From: Agromyces sp. 3263
Lineage (GTDB): Bacteria; Actinomycetota; Actinomycetes; Actinomycetales; Microbacteriaceae
Assembly (NCBI RefSeq): GCF_031456545.1
Contig: NZ_JAVDUV010000001.1
Location: 2,542,001 to 2,606,000 of the forward strand
Direction: 5' to 3'
DNA length: 64,000 nucleotides
Within the stretch, counting starts at the first letter, position 1. Every line of letters starts with the position of its first letter. Both the position numbers and the translations under genes were made by a program. This document shows, piece after piece, positions 56,051 to 64,000 of the stretch. The notes below the pieces were generated by a model. The model was not told the origin of the DNA. It saw only the letters and a list, made by a program, of their open reading frames with translations, and made no database searches.

Positions 56051-56109
56051 CGACAGTGCAGCCCCGATGGCCTTGGGTGGCTCTGTACCCTGCGCACCCG
56101 AGGAGCGAT

Positions 56110-57303
56110 GTGAGCATCACGATGCACGTCGACGACGAGCCGACCCCGGGCATCGGTCCCGACGGACGTCCCGACCCCGCCTACGCGCGTGCGCTCGGTC
56201 TCGTGCCGGCGCCCGCGGGCCGGCGTGCGGCCGCGTTCGCGCTCGACGCGACCGTGTGGGTCGTGCTCGCGGTTCCGGCGGTCATCGGGTCCGTCATGCT
56301 CGCCGGCCTCGTGCTCGGCCAGGCGCAGCTGCCGGATGCCGCGGCGCTCACGCTCCCGCTCGTGCTCCTGGGCGTGGGCGAGCTCCTCCTCCTGGTGTTC
56401 GGACTCGTGCAGCTCGTCCTGCACGGGCGCAGGGGCGTGACGCTCGGCAAGGCGAGCCTCGGCATCCGCTCGGTGCGCGTGACCACCTTCGGCCCCGCCG
56501 GCTTCTGGCGCGTGGTGCTGCGGGTAGTCGTGCTGTGGGCGTCGTGGGTCGTGCTGCCGCTCGCCGGCCCGGCCGTCCTCTTCGCCTCGTCCGCTTGGGA
56601 CCCCGAGTCCCGTGGGCGCAGCTGGCTCGACCGCATCGGCCGCTGCTGGGCCGTCGACATCCGCAACGGGCTCGACCCCTTCGACGCCAAGGCGCTGCGG
56701 CATGCCCGCCGCCAGGTCGAGGCCGGCGCGCGCGAGCCCGAGGCACCCCTGCCGTCACTCGCCTCCGACCGGCCCGTCGGCGACGGACTCTTCATCCCAT
56801 CGGCACGGTCGAGCTCGGGCGTCGTGTCCGCATCGCCCTCGGAGGCCGGTGCCTGGGCCCCGCCGCCGCTCGTGCCGGTCGCCGACGCGGCGCCGGCGCC
56901 GGCTTCCCCGCGGAGTGCGGTCGTCGCCACCGCAGCCGCCGCCGCACCGGCTCTGCGCTCGGAGTTCGTGCTCGTCTTCGACGACGGCACCAGGCTCCCC
57001 GTCTCCGAGCCCGGGCTCCTCGGTCGGAGCCCGGCCGTCGCGCCGGGGGAGTCGCCCCTGCGACTGGTGCCCCTCGTCGACGAGAGCATGCGCATCTCCA
57101 AGACGCACGCGGCGTACGGCGTCGACGACGGCGCCCTCTGGGTGGCCGATCGCTCGTCGAAGAACGGCACCTCCATGGAGCTGCCCGACGGCACCTCCCG
57201 CCAGCTGACCCCGGGCGTCCGCACCCTGGTGCCGTCCGGCGCCACGGTGATGCTCGGCGGACGACGATTCACCGTGACCGTGGCACCCGGAGGCACTGCA
57301 TGA
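56110..57303 (+). CDS. RDD-domain membrane protein fused to a C-terminal FHA domain
   Basis: The 397-residue protein begins with an RDD domain: AGRRAAAFALDATVWVVLAV (37-56), a second helix ALTLPLVLLGVGELLLLVFG, the charged segment RRGVTLGKASLGIRSVRV and a last helix VVLRVVVLWASWVVLPLAG. A disordered Ala/Ser/Pro linker (about 215-285) leads to an FHA domain with PGLLGRSPA, MRISKTHAAYG and VADRSSKNGTSME, the phosphothreonine-binding loops. It may read kinase signals for the secretion apparatus. The start is GTG 56110 behind AGGAG; ATG 56122 is possible. Its stop overlaps the ATPase start (ATGA at 57300-57303). Confidence 0.85.
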   Translation: MSITMHVDDEPTPGIGPDGRPDPAYARALGLVPAPAGRRAAAFALDATVWVVLAVPAVIGSVMLAGLVLGQAQLPDAAALTLPLVLLGVGELLLLVFGLVQLVLHGRRGVTLGKASLGIRSVRVTTFGPAGFWRVVLRVVVLWASWVVLPLAGPAVLFASSAWDPESRGRSWLDRIGRCWAVDIRNGLDPFDAKALRHARRQVEAGAREPEAPLPSLASDRPVGDGLFIPSARSSSGVVSASPSEAGAWAPPPLVPVADAAPAPASPRSAVVATAAAAAPALRSEFVLVFDDGTRLPVSEPGLLGRSPAVAPGESPLRLVPLVDESMRISKTHAAYGVDDGALWVADRSSKNGTSMELPDGTSRQLTPGVRTLVPSGATVMLGGRRFTVTVAPGGTA

Positions 57304-60300
57304 AGCTCAAGCTCGGACTCCGGCGACACAGCGGGTCGCCGGTGGACGTGATGGTCACCGCCGACTCGACCGCCACGGTGCAGGACATCGCGCACGCGAT
57401 CCTGACGAACGACCCCCAGACGGCACGACTCGGCGGAGCCGCGGGCGTCGGCGTGGTGACGCTCGCGGTCGCGCCGCCGACGTCGACCGAGCCCACGATG
57501 CTGGACCCCGAGCTGCCGATCGGGGATGCGCCGATCGGATCCGGATTCAATGCGGCCGTCGTGCCGCACAGCCCCCGTTCCACTCGCGCGGCGGAGGGCG
57601 CGGCAGCCGTGATGCGGGTGCTCGGTGGGCCCGACGCCGGCCGCGAGTTCCCGCTCCGTCGGGGCAACAGCGTCATCGGTCGGGCGGCGGGCGTCGACGT
57701 GCTGCTCAACGATCCGCTCGTCTCCAAGCGGCATGCCCGGATCGAGGTGGATCAGACGGTCGAGCTCGTCGACCTCAACTCCGCGAACGGCCTCATCGTC
57801 GACGGCGGCCTCGTGCAGCGGGTGCGGGTCTCACCCGGGCAGGTGGTGACCATCGGCGACAGCGAGGTCTCGTTCACGCTCGTCGCGGGCACGGATCATG
57901 CACCGGATCCCGTGCTCGAGCGCGGCGGTGCCCTCATGTTCAACCGGTCGCCGCGCGTCGAGGCCCGCTATCCCGGCATGGAGCACAAGCATCCCGTCGT
58001 GCCGAGCGAGGCGGAGCCGAGGCTCTTCCCCTGGCCCATGATCGTCGCACCCATGATGCTCGGGCTGGCCATGTTCTTCATCACCCGGAACCCGTTCTCG
58101 CTGTCGATCGTCGCCATGTCGCCGCTGATGATGTTCGGCAACTTCATCGGCCAGCGCACCCAGCAGGGGAAGAAGCTGCGGCTGGAGGTCGACACCTTCG
58201 AGGAGCAGCTCGAAGAGCTGGAGGAGACCCTGGCTCGTGAGACGCTCGTCGAGCGCGAGCGCCGGCATGCCGAGGCACCCGCGGTGGCGACGGTCTACGA
58301 GGCGGCCATGCGGCTCGGCCCGCTCCTCTGGACGCGACGCCCCGAGCACTGGAACTTCCTCGCCCTGCGCCTGGGGATCGGCGCGGCAAGGAGCCGCAAC
58401 ACCATCCAGGCGTCCAACGAGCAGAAGGGCATCGTGCGATATGCCCGACAGGTGGATGCGCTGCGCCGACGGCACGAGACGATCGACGAGGTGCCGCTCG
58501 TCGAGATGCTGCCGCACGCGGGCGCCATCGGCATCGCCGGCCCCCGCCATCTCGCGGCGGACGTGCTTCGAGGCATCGGGATCCAGATCTTCGGACTGCA
58601 CGCGCCGAACGAGCTGATCACCGCCGCCATCGTCGGTCCGGGCTGGGCGAAGGAACTGGAGTGGATGAAGTGGCTCCCGCACACCACGAGCCCTCGCTCG
58701 CCCTTCGCCGACCTCGCTCTCGCCGACAGCCAGTCGGCCGGGACCGCCCTGCTCAACGGCCTCGAGGAGGCCATCCTCGGGCAACTGTCGGGAACGCCGA
58801 GCCGGCGCGGCCCCCTCCGCGAGGAGGAGACCACGATGGCGCTCGGGGCCAGGGTCGGCGAAGGCAACGGGAGCGAGCTCGAGGGCGATCTGGCACTGGT
58901 GCTCATCGCCTCGAACGATGCACCCGTCGACCGGCCGCGGCTCACCCAGGTCATCGAACGCGGCGCCGACGCGGGCATCTTCACGGTGTTCCTCGCCCCG
59001 ACCGTCGAGTCGCTCCCTGCCGCGTGCCGCACCTACATCGATGCCACCGAGGGCTTGGACCGAGCTCGCGTGGGCGTCGTCCGGGCCGGCGAGGAGCACG
59101 AGGGCATCGTCGTGGAAGGCGTCTCCAACGAATACGCCGAGGTGTTCGCGAAGCGGCTCGCGCCCGTCGTCGATTCGAGTTCGGTCACCGCCGACTCGAG
59201 CGACCTGCCGCCCAGCGTGTCCCTGCTGAAGCTCCTCGGCCCCGACCTCGCCACGCAGCCCACCGCGGCGATCGAGCGCTGGCGGCAGAACAACTCGATC
59301 CTCGACCGGTCACGCGGTCCTCGTCCGCGCCTGAAGCGGGCCGGCACGCTGAAGGCGTTCGTCGGGCAGGGGAGCCCCGACGCGATGTCGCTCGACCTGC
59401 GCACGCAGGGTCCGCACGCCCTGGTCGGCGGAACCACCGGCTCCGGCAAGTCGGAGTTCCTCCAGGCCTGGGTGCTCGGCATGGCCGCCGAGTACAGCCC
59501 CGATCGCGTGACCTTCCTCTTCGTCGACTACAAGGGCGGATCGGCGTTCGCCGACTGCGTAGAGCTGCCGCACTGCGTGGGGCTCGTGACCGACCTGAGT
59601 CCCCATCTGGTGCGCCGTGCGCTCACGAGCCTGCGCGCCGAGCTGCACCACCGCGAGCACCTCTTCAATCGCAAGAAGGCGAAGGATCTCCTCGAGCTCG
59701 AGAAGCGGCAGGATCCAGAGACGCCGCCGGCCCTGGTCCTCGTCATCGACGAGTTCGCCGCCTTGGCGGGCGAGGTCCCCGAGTTCGTGGACGGCGTCGT
59801 CGACATCGCCCAGCGCGGGCGGTCGCTGGGCATCCACCTGATTATGGCGACGCAGCGGCCGGCGGGCGTGATCAAGGACAACCTGCGTGCGAACACCAAC
59901 CTCCGGGTGGCGCTGCGGATGGCGGATGTCTCCGACTCCAACGATGTCGTGGGCGACCCCGTCGCCGGCACCTTCGATCCGTCCATCCCCGGCCGCGGGA
60001 TCGCCAAGACCGGCCCGGGGCGGCTCGTCCCGTTCCAGTCGGGCTACGCCGGCGGCTGGACGAGCGATGCGCCCGCGGTGGCCCAGGCGAAGGTGGCCGA
60101 ACTCCGGTTCGGCTCGACGCAGGTCTGGGAGTCGGCCACCGACGACGAACCCGACACCCACGAGGGCGACCTCGGGCCGAACGACCAGCGGCGCATCGTC
60201 GCGAATCTCGTCGCGGCCGCATCCGCCGCGGGCGTCCCCGTGCCGCGGCGGCCATGGCTCGACGACCTGAAGACGACGGTCGACCTGCGCGAACTGCCAC

Positions 60301-61790
60301 TCGACGGTGACGGGCGCATCCCGCTCGGGCTCGCCGACATCCCCGAGCGGCAGGCGCAGGAGCCGGTGTTCTTCGAGCCCGACACCGACGGCCATCTCCT
60401 CGTCTACGGCACGAGCGGCGCGGGCAAGACCGCCGCCCTCCGCACGATCGCGACGGCGGTGGGCGCGGTGCCCGAGGCCGGCACCGCGACGGTCTACGGG
60501 CTCGACTTCGGCACGGGTTCGCTTCGCTCGATCGAGGCGCTCCCGCACGTGGGATCCGTGGTCGCCGGCGACGACGTCGAACGGGTGCAGCGGATGCTTC
60601 GCACGATCCGGGGCATGCTCGACGACCGTGCGAAGCGGTTCTCGGCTGTGAACGCGGGAAGCCTCAGCGAGTACCGAGAACTGGCAGGCCGGCCGCGAGA
60701 GCCGCGGATCCTCCTGCTCATCGACGGATTCGGGACGTTCAAGCAGGAATGGGAGAGCACGGCGGCGCGCTCCGCGTTCTACAACATCTTCATGCGGGTG
60801 CTCGGCGAGGGCCGACCCCTCGGCGTCCACGCCGTCGTGAGCGCAGACCGGTATGGCGCCGTACCCACCGCCGTCAGCGCCAACGTCAGCCGCCGCATCG
60901 TTCTGCGAATGTCCGATGAGGGCGCCTATTCGATCCTCGGCGCGCCGAAGGACGTGCTCAACGAGCGGAGCGCTCCCGGGCGCGCGATCGTCGACGGGTT
61001 CGAGACACAGCTCGCCGTCATGGGCGGAACGGCCAACGTCGCCCAGCAGACCACCGCGCTCCAGTCGTTCGGTGCCGAGCTCCGCGCGCGCGGCGCCGTC
61101 GAGGCAGGGGAGATCGGTGCCCTGCCGACCGAGTTGGACATCACCGCACTTCCCGATGCCGTGGACGGCCAGCCCGTCCTCGGCGTCTCGGAGGACATCC
61201 TCGGCCCGCGAGGTTTCGAGCCCGTGGGCACCTTCGTCGTCACGGGGCCGCCGCGAAGCGGGAAGTCGACGGCCTTGCGGGCGCTCGCCACCTCCATGGC
61301 ACGGTTCGATCCCGACGCGAAGTTCTTCCACTTCGGTGGTCGACGGGCGGTGCTCCGGGACTTCCGCCCGTGGGTCCGGTCCGCGGGGAGCGTCGAGGAC
61401 GCCCGCTCACTCGCCAAGGAGCTCACGGGCATCGTCGGCGACGAGACCGTTCCGGGTCGGATCGTGATCGTGATCGAGAATGTCACGGAGTTCGCCGACT
61501 CCGACGCCGAGCGTCCGCTCAAGGAGCTCTTCCAGGCGATCAACCGGAGCGATCACTTCCTCATGGGCGACGGAGACGTGAGCCAGCTCGGGTCCGGATA
61601 CGGCTTCATCGGGGACTTCAAGGGAGGCCGTCGCGGCATCGTGCTGAAGCCCGACACGTACGACGGCGATGCGGTCTTCAAGGTCCCGTTCCCGCGGGTG
61701 CAGCGGCACGAGTTCCCCGAGGGTCGCGGCCTGTTCGTGGAGAACGGACGCGCCCTGACCGTGCAGCTGCCGTTCGTCGCCGCCGACTGA
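57300..61790 (+). CDS. Type VII secretion ATPase, EssC/EccC-like, with FHA domain
   Basis: The 1496-residue protein has an N-terminal beta-rich domain (1-95), an FHA domain (105-195: NSVIGRAAGVDVLLN, SKRHARIEV, NSANGLIVDGG), two membrane helices (244-285) and three FtsK/SpoIIIE-type ATPase domains. The first has Walker A VGGTTGSGKS (near 710) and Walker B LVLVIDEFAAL (near 815). The second has VYGTSGAGKT (near 1040) with Walker B LLLIDGFG, and the third VTGPPRSGKST (near 1315) with IVIVIENV, so only the first keeps the catalytic Glu. FHA-containing EssC is typical of Bacillota; actinobacterial EccC usually lacks FHA. It should power export of WXG100-type proteins encoded next to it. Confidence 0.92.
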   Translation: MKLKLGLRRHSGSPVDVMVTADSTATVQDIAHAILTNDPQTARLGGAAGVGVVTLAVAPPTSTEPTMLDPELPIGDAPIGSGFNAAVVPHSPRSTRAAEGAAAVMRVLGGPDAGREFPLRRGNSVIGRAAGVDVLLNDPLVSKRHARIEVDQTVELVDLNSANGLIVDGGLVQRVRVSPGQVVTIGDSEVSFTLVAGTDHAPDPVLERGGALMFNRSPRVEARYPGMEHKHPVVPSEAEPRLFPWPMIVAPMMLGLAMFFITRNPFSLSIVAMSPLMMFGNFIGQRTQQGKKLRLEVDTFEEQLEELEETLARETLVERERRHAEAPAVATVYEAAMRLGPLLWTRRPEHWNFLALRLGIGAARSRNTIQASNEQKGIVRYARQVDALRRRHETIDEVPLVEMLPHAGAIGIAGPRHLAADVLRGIGIQIFGLHAPNELITAAIVGPGWAKELEWMKWLPHTTSPRSPFADLALADSQSAGTALLNGLEEAILGQLSGTPSRRGPLREEETTMALGARVGEGNGSELEGDLALVLIASNDAPVDRPRLTQVIERGADAGIFTVFLAPTVESLPAACRTYIDATEGLDRARVGVVRAGEEHEGIVVEGVSNEYAEVFAKRLAPVVDSSSVTADSSDLPPSVSLLKLLGPDLATQPTAAIERWRQNNSILDRSRGPRPRLKRAGTLKAFVGQGSPDAMSLDLRTQGPHALVGGTTGSGKSEFLQAWVLGMAAEYSPDRVTFLFVDYKGGSAFADCVELPHCVGLVTDLSPHLVRRALTSLRAELHHREHLFNRKKAKDLLELEKRQDPETPPALVLVIDEFAALAGEVPEFVDGVVDIAQRGRSLGIHLIMATQRPAGVIKDNLRANTNLRVALRMADVSDSNDVVGDPVAGTFDPSIPGRGIAKTGPGRLVPFQSGYAGGWTSDAPAVAQAKVAELRFGSTQVWESATDDEPDTHEGDLGPNDQRRIVANLVAAASAAGVPVPRRPWLDDLKTTVDLRELPLDGDGRIPLGLADIPERQAQEPVFFEPDTDGHLLVYGTSGAGKTAALRTIATAVGAVPEAGTATVYGLDFGTGSLRSIEALPHVGSVVAGDDVERVQRMLRTIRGMLDDRAKRFSAVNAGSLSEYRELAGRPREPRILLLIDGFGTFKQEWESTAARSAFYNIFMRVLGEGRPLGVHAVVSADRYGAVPTAVSANVSRRIVLRMSDEGAYSILGAPKDVLNERSAPGRAIVDGFETQLAVMGGTANVAQQTTALQSFGAELRARGAVEAGEIGALPTELDITALPDAVDGQPVLGVSEDILGPRGFEPVGTFVVTGPPRSGKSTALRALATSMARFDPDAKFFHFGGRRAVLRDFRPWVRSAGSVEDARSLAKELTGIVGDETVPGRIVIVIENVTEFADSDAERPLKELFQAINRSDHFLMGDGDVSQLGSGYGFIGDFKGGRRGIVLKPDTYDGDAVFKVPFPRVQRHEFPEGRGLFVENGRALTVQLPFVAAD

Positions 61791-61816
61791 CGCGTCGGTC
61801 GGCGCGCGACCCGGGG

Positions 61817-61834
61817 GTGGGGACCGCTCCCCAT
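61817..61834. promoter_or_regulatory. Shared palindromic element, copy 2
   Basis: GTGGGGACCGCTCCCCAT contains the stem TGGGGA/TCCCCA with loop CCGC. It matches copy 1 at 15 of 18 positions and abuts the -35 of the WXG100 promoter. Confidence 0.6.
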
Positions 61835-61863
61835 TGAGTACCGGCTCGACCCCCCAATACGGT
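61834..61863 (+). promoter_or_regulatory. Promoter of the WXG100 gene
   Basis: TTGAGT (61834-61839) and TACGGT (61858-61863) are 18 bp apart, 50 bp before the start codon. The palindromic element overlaps the -35 by one base. Confidence 0.5.
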
Positions 61864-61913
61864 GGAACCCGGATGGTCCGCAGGGGGCCGAAATCAGAAG
61901 AGAAAGGCCGATA

Positions 61914-62201
61914 ATGGCTGACTTCAAGGCGACGTACTCCGAGATGGAAGCGATGGCGGGCAAGCTCGAACAGGGCCGCGAGGACATCGCCGACATCCTC
62001 CGCCAGCTCAAGCAGGGCGTCGACACGCTGCTCGGCGACGACTTCAAGACCGAGCACGCCTCGGGCAAGTTCGGCGAGGGCTACACGGAGCTCACGACCG
62101 GACTCGAGTCGGCGATCGACGGCATCCGCGACATGGGCGACTCGCTGCGCAAGATGCAGCAGGCGATCAAGGACACCGACGCCGCGCTCGCCGGGCAGTA
62201 G
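61914..62201 (+). CDS. WXG100-family type VII secretion substrate
   Basis: The 95-residue protein has the size and two-helix hairpin of ESAT-6/WXG100 proteins: helix 1 SEMEAMAGKLEQGREDIADIL, turn, helix 2 FGEGYTELTTGLESAIDGIR with a coiled end. The usual Trp-x-Gly turn is replaced by GDDFKT (41-46). It lacks a signal peptide and would be exported by the ATPase upstream. GAAAGG before ATG 61914 is a moderate ribosome binding site. It is preceded by its own promoter, so it can be made in excess over the ATPase, as typical for these substrates. Confidence 0.85.
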   Translation: MADFKATYSEMEAMAGKLEQGREDIADILRQLKQGVDTLLGDDFKTEHASGKFGEGYTELTTGLESAIDGIRDMGDSLRKMQQAIKDTDAALAGQ

Positions 62202-62209
62202 CACCCGCG

Positions 62210-62239
62210 CTCAGGGGAGGGCGTTCGCCCTCCCCTGAG
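62210..62239 (+). terminator. Strong intercistronic hairpin after the WXG100 gene
   Basis: A perfect 14-bp inverted repeat, 62210-62223 with 62226-62239 (CTCAGGGGAGGGCG and complement), has only TT between. In RNA a 12-13 bp stem with a 4-6 nt loop is likely. It sits 9 nt after the stop and before the next gene on the same strand, so partial termination or mRNA stabilisation is likely. Confidence 0.75.
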
Positions 62240-62286
62240 GCGTGGCACTCCCAGCACACCACCTTCTCGTCGAACAGGACATGGCA

Positions 62287-62613
62287 ATGGCCGATGTGTA
62301 CATCAAGGTCGATCACCTGAACCGGCTGAACGGCTCGCTCAAGCAGATCCTCGTGGAGTTCGCGGATGCCGCGAAGCGCACCGATGCGCTCCAGGACATG
62401 ATCGGCCGTCCCGACGGACGCAGCAGCCTCCGCGATCGGACGCACGAGTTCGAGGGTGGCTGGGACGACCGTCGGAACGCGCTGATCCAGAAGCTCAGCG
62501 GCATCCAGGCCGCAGTGGAGAGCACGTGCACCGGATGGCAGGACTTCGACCTCGAGGCGGCGGACAGCCTCAAACTGCAGGAGCACGACGGCGCGAACCT
62601 GCCGACGCGATGA
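62287..62613 (+). CDS. Small helical protein of the type VII-like locus
   Basis: The 108-residue protein has no signal peptide and is mostly helical: VYIKVDHLNRLNGSLKQILV, DAAKRTDALQDMIG, then FEGGWDDRRNALIQKLSGIQ and a C-terminal GWQDFDLEAADSL. The length, helix layout and a Trp at the turn resemble WXG100-like partner proteins, but there is no canonical WXG. ATG 62287 is preferred over 62281 because AGGA at 62276-62279 is then 7 nt away. It lies between the WXG100 gene and the 448-residue protein and may be a chaperone or co-substrate. Family not recognised. Confidence 0.7.
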   Translation: MADVYIKVDHLNRLNGSLKQILVEFADAAKRTDALQDMIGRPDGRSSLRDRTHEFEGGWDDRRNALIQKLSGIQAAVESTCTGWQDFDLEAADSLKLQEHDGANLPTR

Positions 62614-62626
62614 CGGGGAGTGGAAG

Positions 62627-63973
62627 ATGAGTGAACTGCGGACGCACCGCGGTCATCGGGTCGAGGTGCTCGAGGGCAACGCACAGGGGGTCATCGATCG
62701 GGGCAAGGAGATCGAGGACCTCGGGGAGCAGATGATCGGCGCGGCCGACGTCCTGCGTGAGATCGGCGACGGCGCCAGCGAAGAGCGAGGCCGTTCGATC
62801 GAGAAGATCCGCGACGAGGTCGGTGATGCGCATGCCGAGCTCCGCAAGGCGGGCGAACGCTACAAGCCGACCGGCACGGTCATGAAGACCTACGGGTCCA
62901 AGCTCGCCGACGTGCAGGCGGCCATGCGCACGATCGTGACCGATGCGCTGGACGCGAAGTCCACGCTCGACAGCAAGCGGCACGCGGCAGCGACCGCGGC
63001 GCAGACGGCGTCGAACGCGCCCGATCCCGAACCGACCGATCCCACGGCCCTCGAGCGTCAGCGTCGGCTCGAGGAGGCGGCGACCGACTCCCAGGGCGCG
63101 GTGCACAGCGCGGAGGCCGACCTCGACGCGCAGTTCGCCCTGTTCGATTCGCAGTGGGACACGTGGGACGAGGCGTACGAGACGGCGCTCCGTGGCATCA
63201 CGGATGCGACGGAGGGCAATGTCAGCGACGACTGGACCGACAACCTGGCGGGCGTGGTCGAGGTCGTGCTCGAGGTGCTCACGTGGGTCGGCGTGGCACT
63301 GGCGATCGCGGCCATCATCATCGGCGGCCCGTTCATCGCCGTCATCGCGGCCATCGTGGGCGTCATCGCGCTCATCGGCACGCTGTTCCTCTACGCCAAG
63401 GGCCGCAAGGGCCTCGGCGACGTCGCGTGGGCCGTGGTCGGGGTGCTGCCGTTCGGCAAGCTCGGCAAGCTCTTCCAATCCGGCAAGCGACTGACGGCGA
63501 TCAAGGAGTTCCTCGGCGGTCCCTACCTCGAGATCGCCACGCCGCTCCGGCGCATCACGGCGTTGCGCGGGCTGACGAATCCAGCCAGCCTCCGGGCGGG
63601 CGGCAACCTCGGAAGCCGCGCCGCCTCGGGCCTCGCCTCGCGGCTCGGCCGCGATTTCTCGGTCTTCCAGGGCGCAGGTCCGAAGAACATCCTCAATCGC
63701 ATCATCGGCGGGTCCAGCCGGGGGTACTCCCTCTCGATCGCGCAGAACTTCGCCAACCTCTCCGCGCACCACCAGCGCGTGATCACCCCGCACCTCGGAG
63801 CTCTCGCCGACGTCATCAGCGGCGGCGCGAAGCCCGTGGCGTTGAGCGAGGGCATCGCGAACTCGCTCGAGTTCGGAGTCAAGCGCGGCCGCATGGTGCT
63901 CGGCCGGGTCAACGAGATCAGCTCGTGGGGGGAACCCCAGCCGGTCGACACCTGGCGCGCCCAGCTCGTGTGA
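62627..63973 (+). CDS. Putative type VII-secreted or membrane helical protein with central hydrophobic segment
   Basis: The 448-residue protein has a long helical N-terminus (1-190; VEVLEGNAQGVIDRGKEIED and the coil ERGRSIEKIRDEVGDAHAEL) as found in LXG- or PPE-type secreted proteins. A hydrophobic central segment with two helices follows (about 209-262: VVLEVLTWVGVALAIAAIII and FIAVIAAIVGVIALIGTLFLY). The C-terminal 185 residues are Gly/Arg/Leu-rich and of unknown fold. No toxin motif is seen. GGGGAG before ATG 62627 is a good ribosome binding site, 13 bp after the previous stop. An export substrate or a membrane component is possible; I cannot decide. Confidence 0.7.
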   Translation: MSELRTHRGHRVEVLEGNAQGVIDRGKEIEDLGEQMIGAADVLREIGDGASEERGRSIEKIRDEVGDAHAELRKAGERYKPTGTVMKTYGSKLADVQAAMRTIVTDALDAKSTLDSKRHAAATAAQTASNAPDPEPTDPTALERQRRLEEAATDSQGAVHSAEADLDAQFALFDSQWDTWDEAYETALRGITDATEGNVSDDWTDNLAGVVEVVLEVLTWVGVALAIAAIIIGGPFIAVIAAIVGVIALIGTLFLYAKGRKGLGDVAWAVVGVLPFGKLGKLFQSGKRLTAIKEFLGGPYLEIATPLRRITALRGLTNPASLRAGGNLGSRAASGLASRLGRDFSVFQGAGPKNILNRIIGGSSRGYSLSIAQNFANLSAHHQRVITPHLGALADVISGGAKPVALSEGIANSLEFGVKRGRMVLGRVNEISSWGEPQPVDTWRAQLV

Positions 63974-64000
63974 CGGCACGACCGACCTCGATAAGGTGTT

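Noticed and set aside
62242..62286. Earlier starts for the 108-residue protein
   Set aside because: No ribosome binding site is present for 62242, and ATG 62281 is only 1 nt from AGGA. ATG 62287 has proper spacing.

Overview
The window is high-GC actinobacterial DNA, most likely a chromosome of Microbacteriaceae (an Agromyces- or Microbacterium-like genus). The family call rests on the RpoB and RpoC sequences with TTG starts, the GC-rich codon use, many start codons sitting 6-7 nt behind a -10 hexamer (leaderless mRNAs), and a striking excess of the octamer CGGATGCC/GGCATCCG. Genus is inference. No tRNA, rRNA, insertion sequence, prophage or CRISPR array was seen.

Layout. (1) Bases 2-26041 are one reading frame with no stop, the 3' part of a gene for a giant repeat protein of at least 8,673 residues. 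It starts before the window. It carries beta-rich repeats, Trp-rich and chitin-binding-like inserts, two families of internal modules, Calx-beta-like modules, an RTX-type calcium-binding cluster and two laminin-G-like domains. (2) Bases 26.2-29.9 kb hold small envelope genes (GlsB/YeaQ-type protein, a short membrane protein, a YidC paralogue), a glutamine-amidotransferase gene coupled to a LysR-type substrate-binding protein that lacks its HTH, and a DUF5997 gene. (3) Bases 29.9-39.8 kb are ordinary housekeeping and accessory genes: carboxylesterase, degenerate NUDIX protein, nucleoside hydrolase, GNAT acetyltransferase, DEAD-box RNA helicase, DUF1684 and SRPBCC-like pair, a coiled-coil membrane protein, ComB-like phosphatase, CGNR zinc-finger protein and SprT-like protein. 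(4) Bases 39.9-46.9 kb hold a PQQ-type sugar dehydrogenase lipoprotein, the 5-oxoprolinase operon pxpABC, a Tat-exported family-10-like glycosidase and two spermidine-synthase-fold proteins in tandem. (5) Bases 46.9-54.7 kb are the rpoB-rpoC operon with promoter, long leader and a strong terminator. (6) Bases 54.8-64 kb are a type VII-secretion-like locus: a membrane protein with an acidic tail, an RDD-FHA protein, an EssC-like FHA/triple-ATPase, a WXG100-size protein, a second small helical protein and a 448-residue helical protein with a central hydrophobic segment.

The two most unusual regions are the giant surface-type protein and the type VII-like locus. In the latter, two units share an 18-bp palindromic element upstream, the ATPase has the FHA-bearing architecture better known from Bacillota, and the usual actinobacterial EccB, EccD, EccE and mycosin genes are absent from the visible part.
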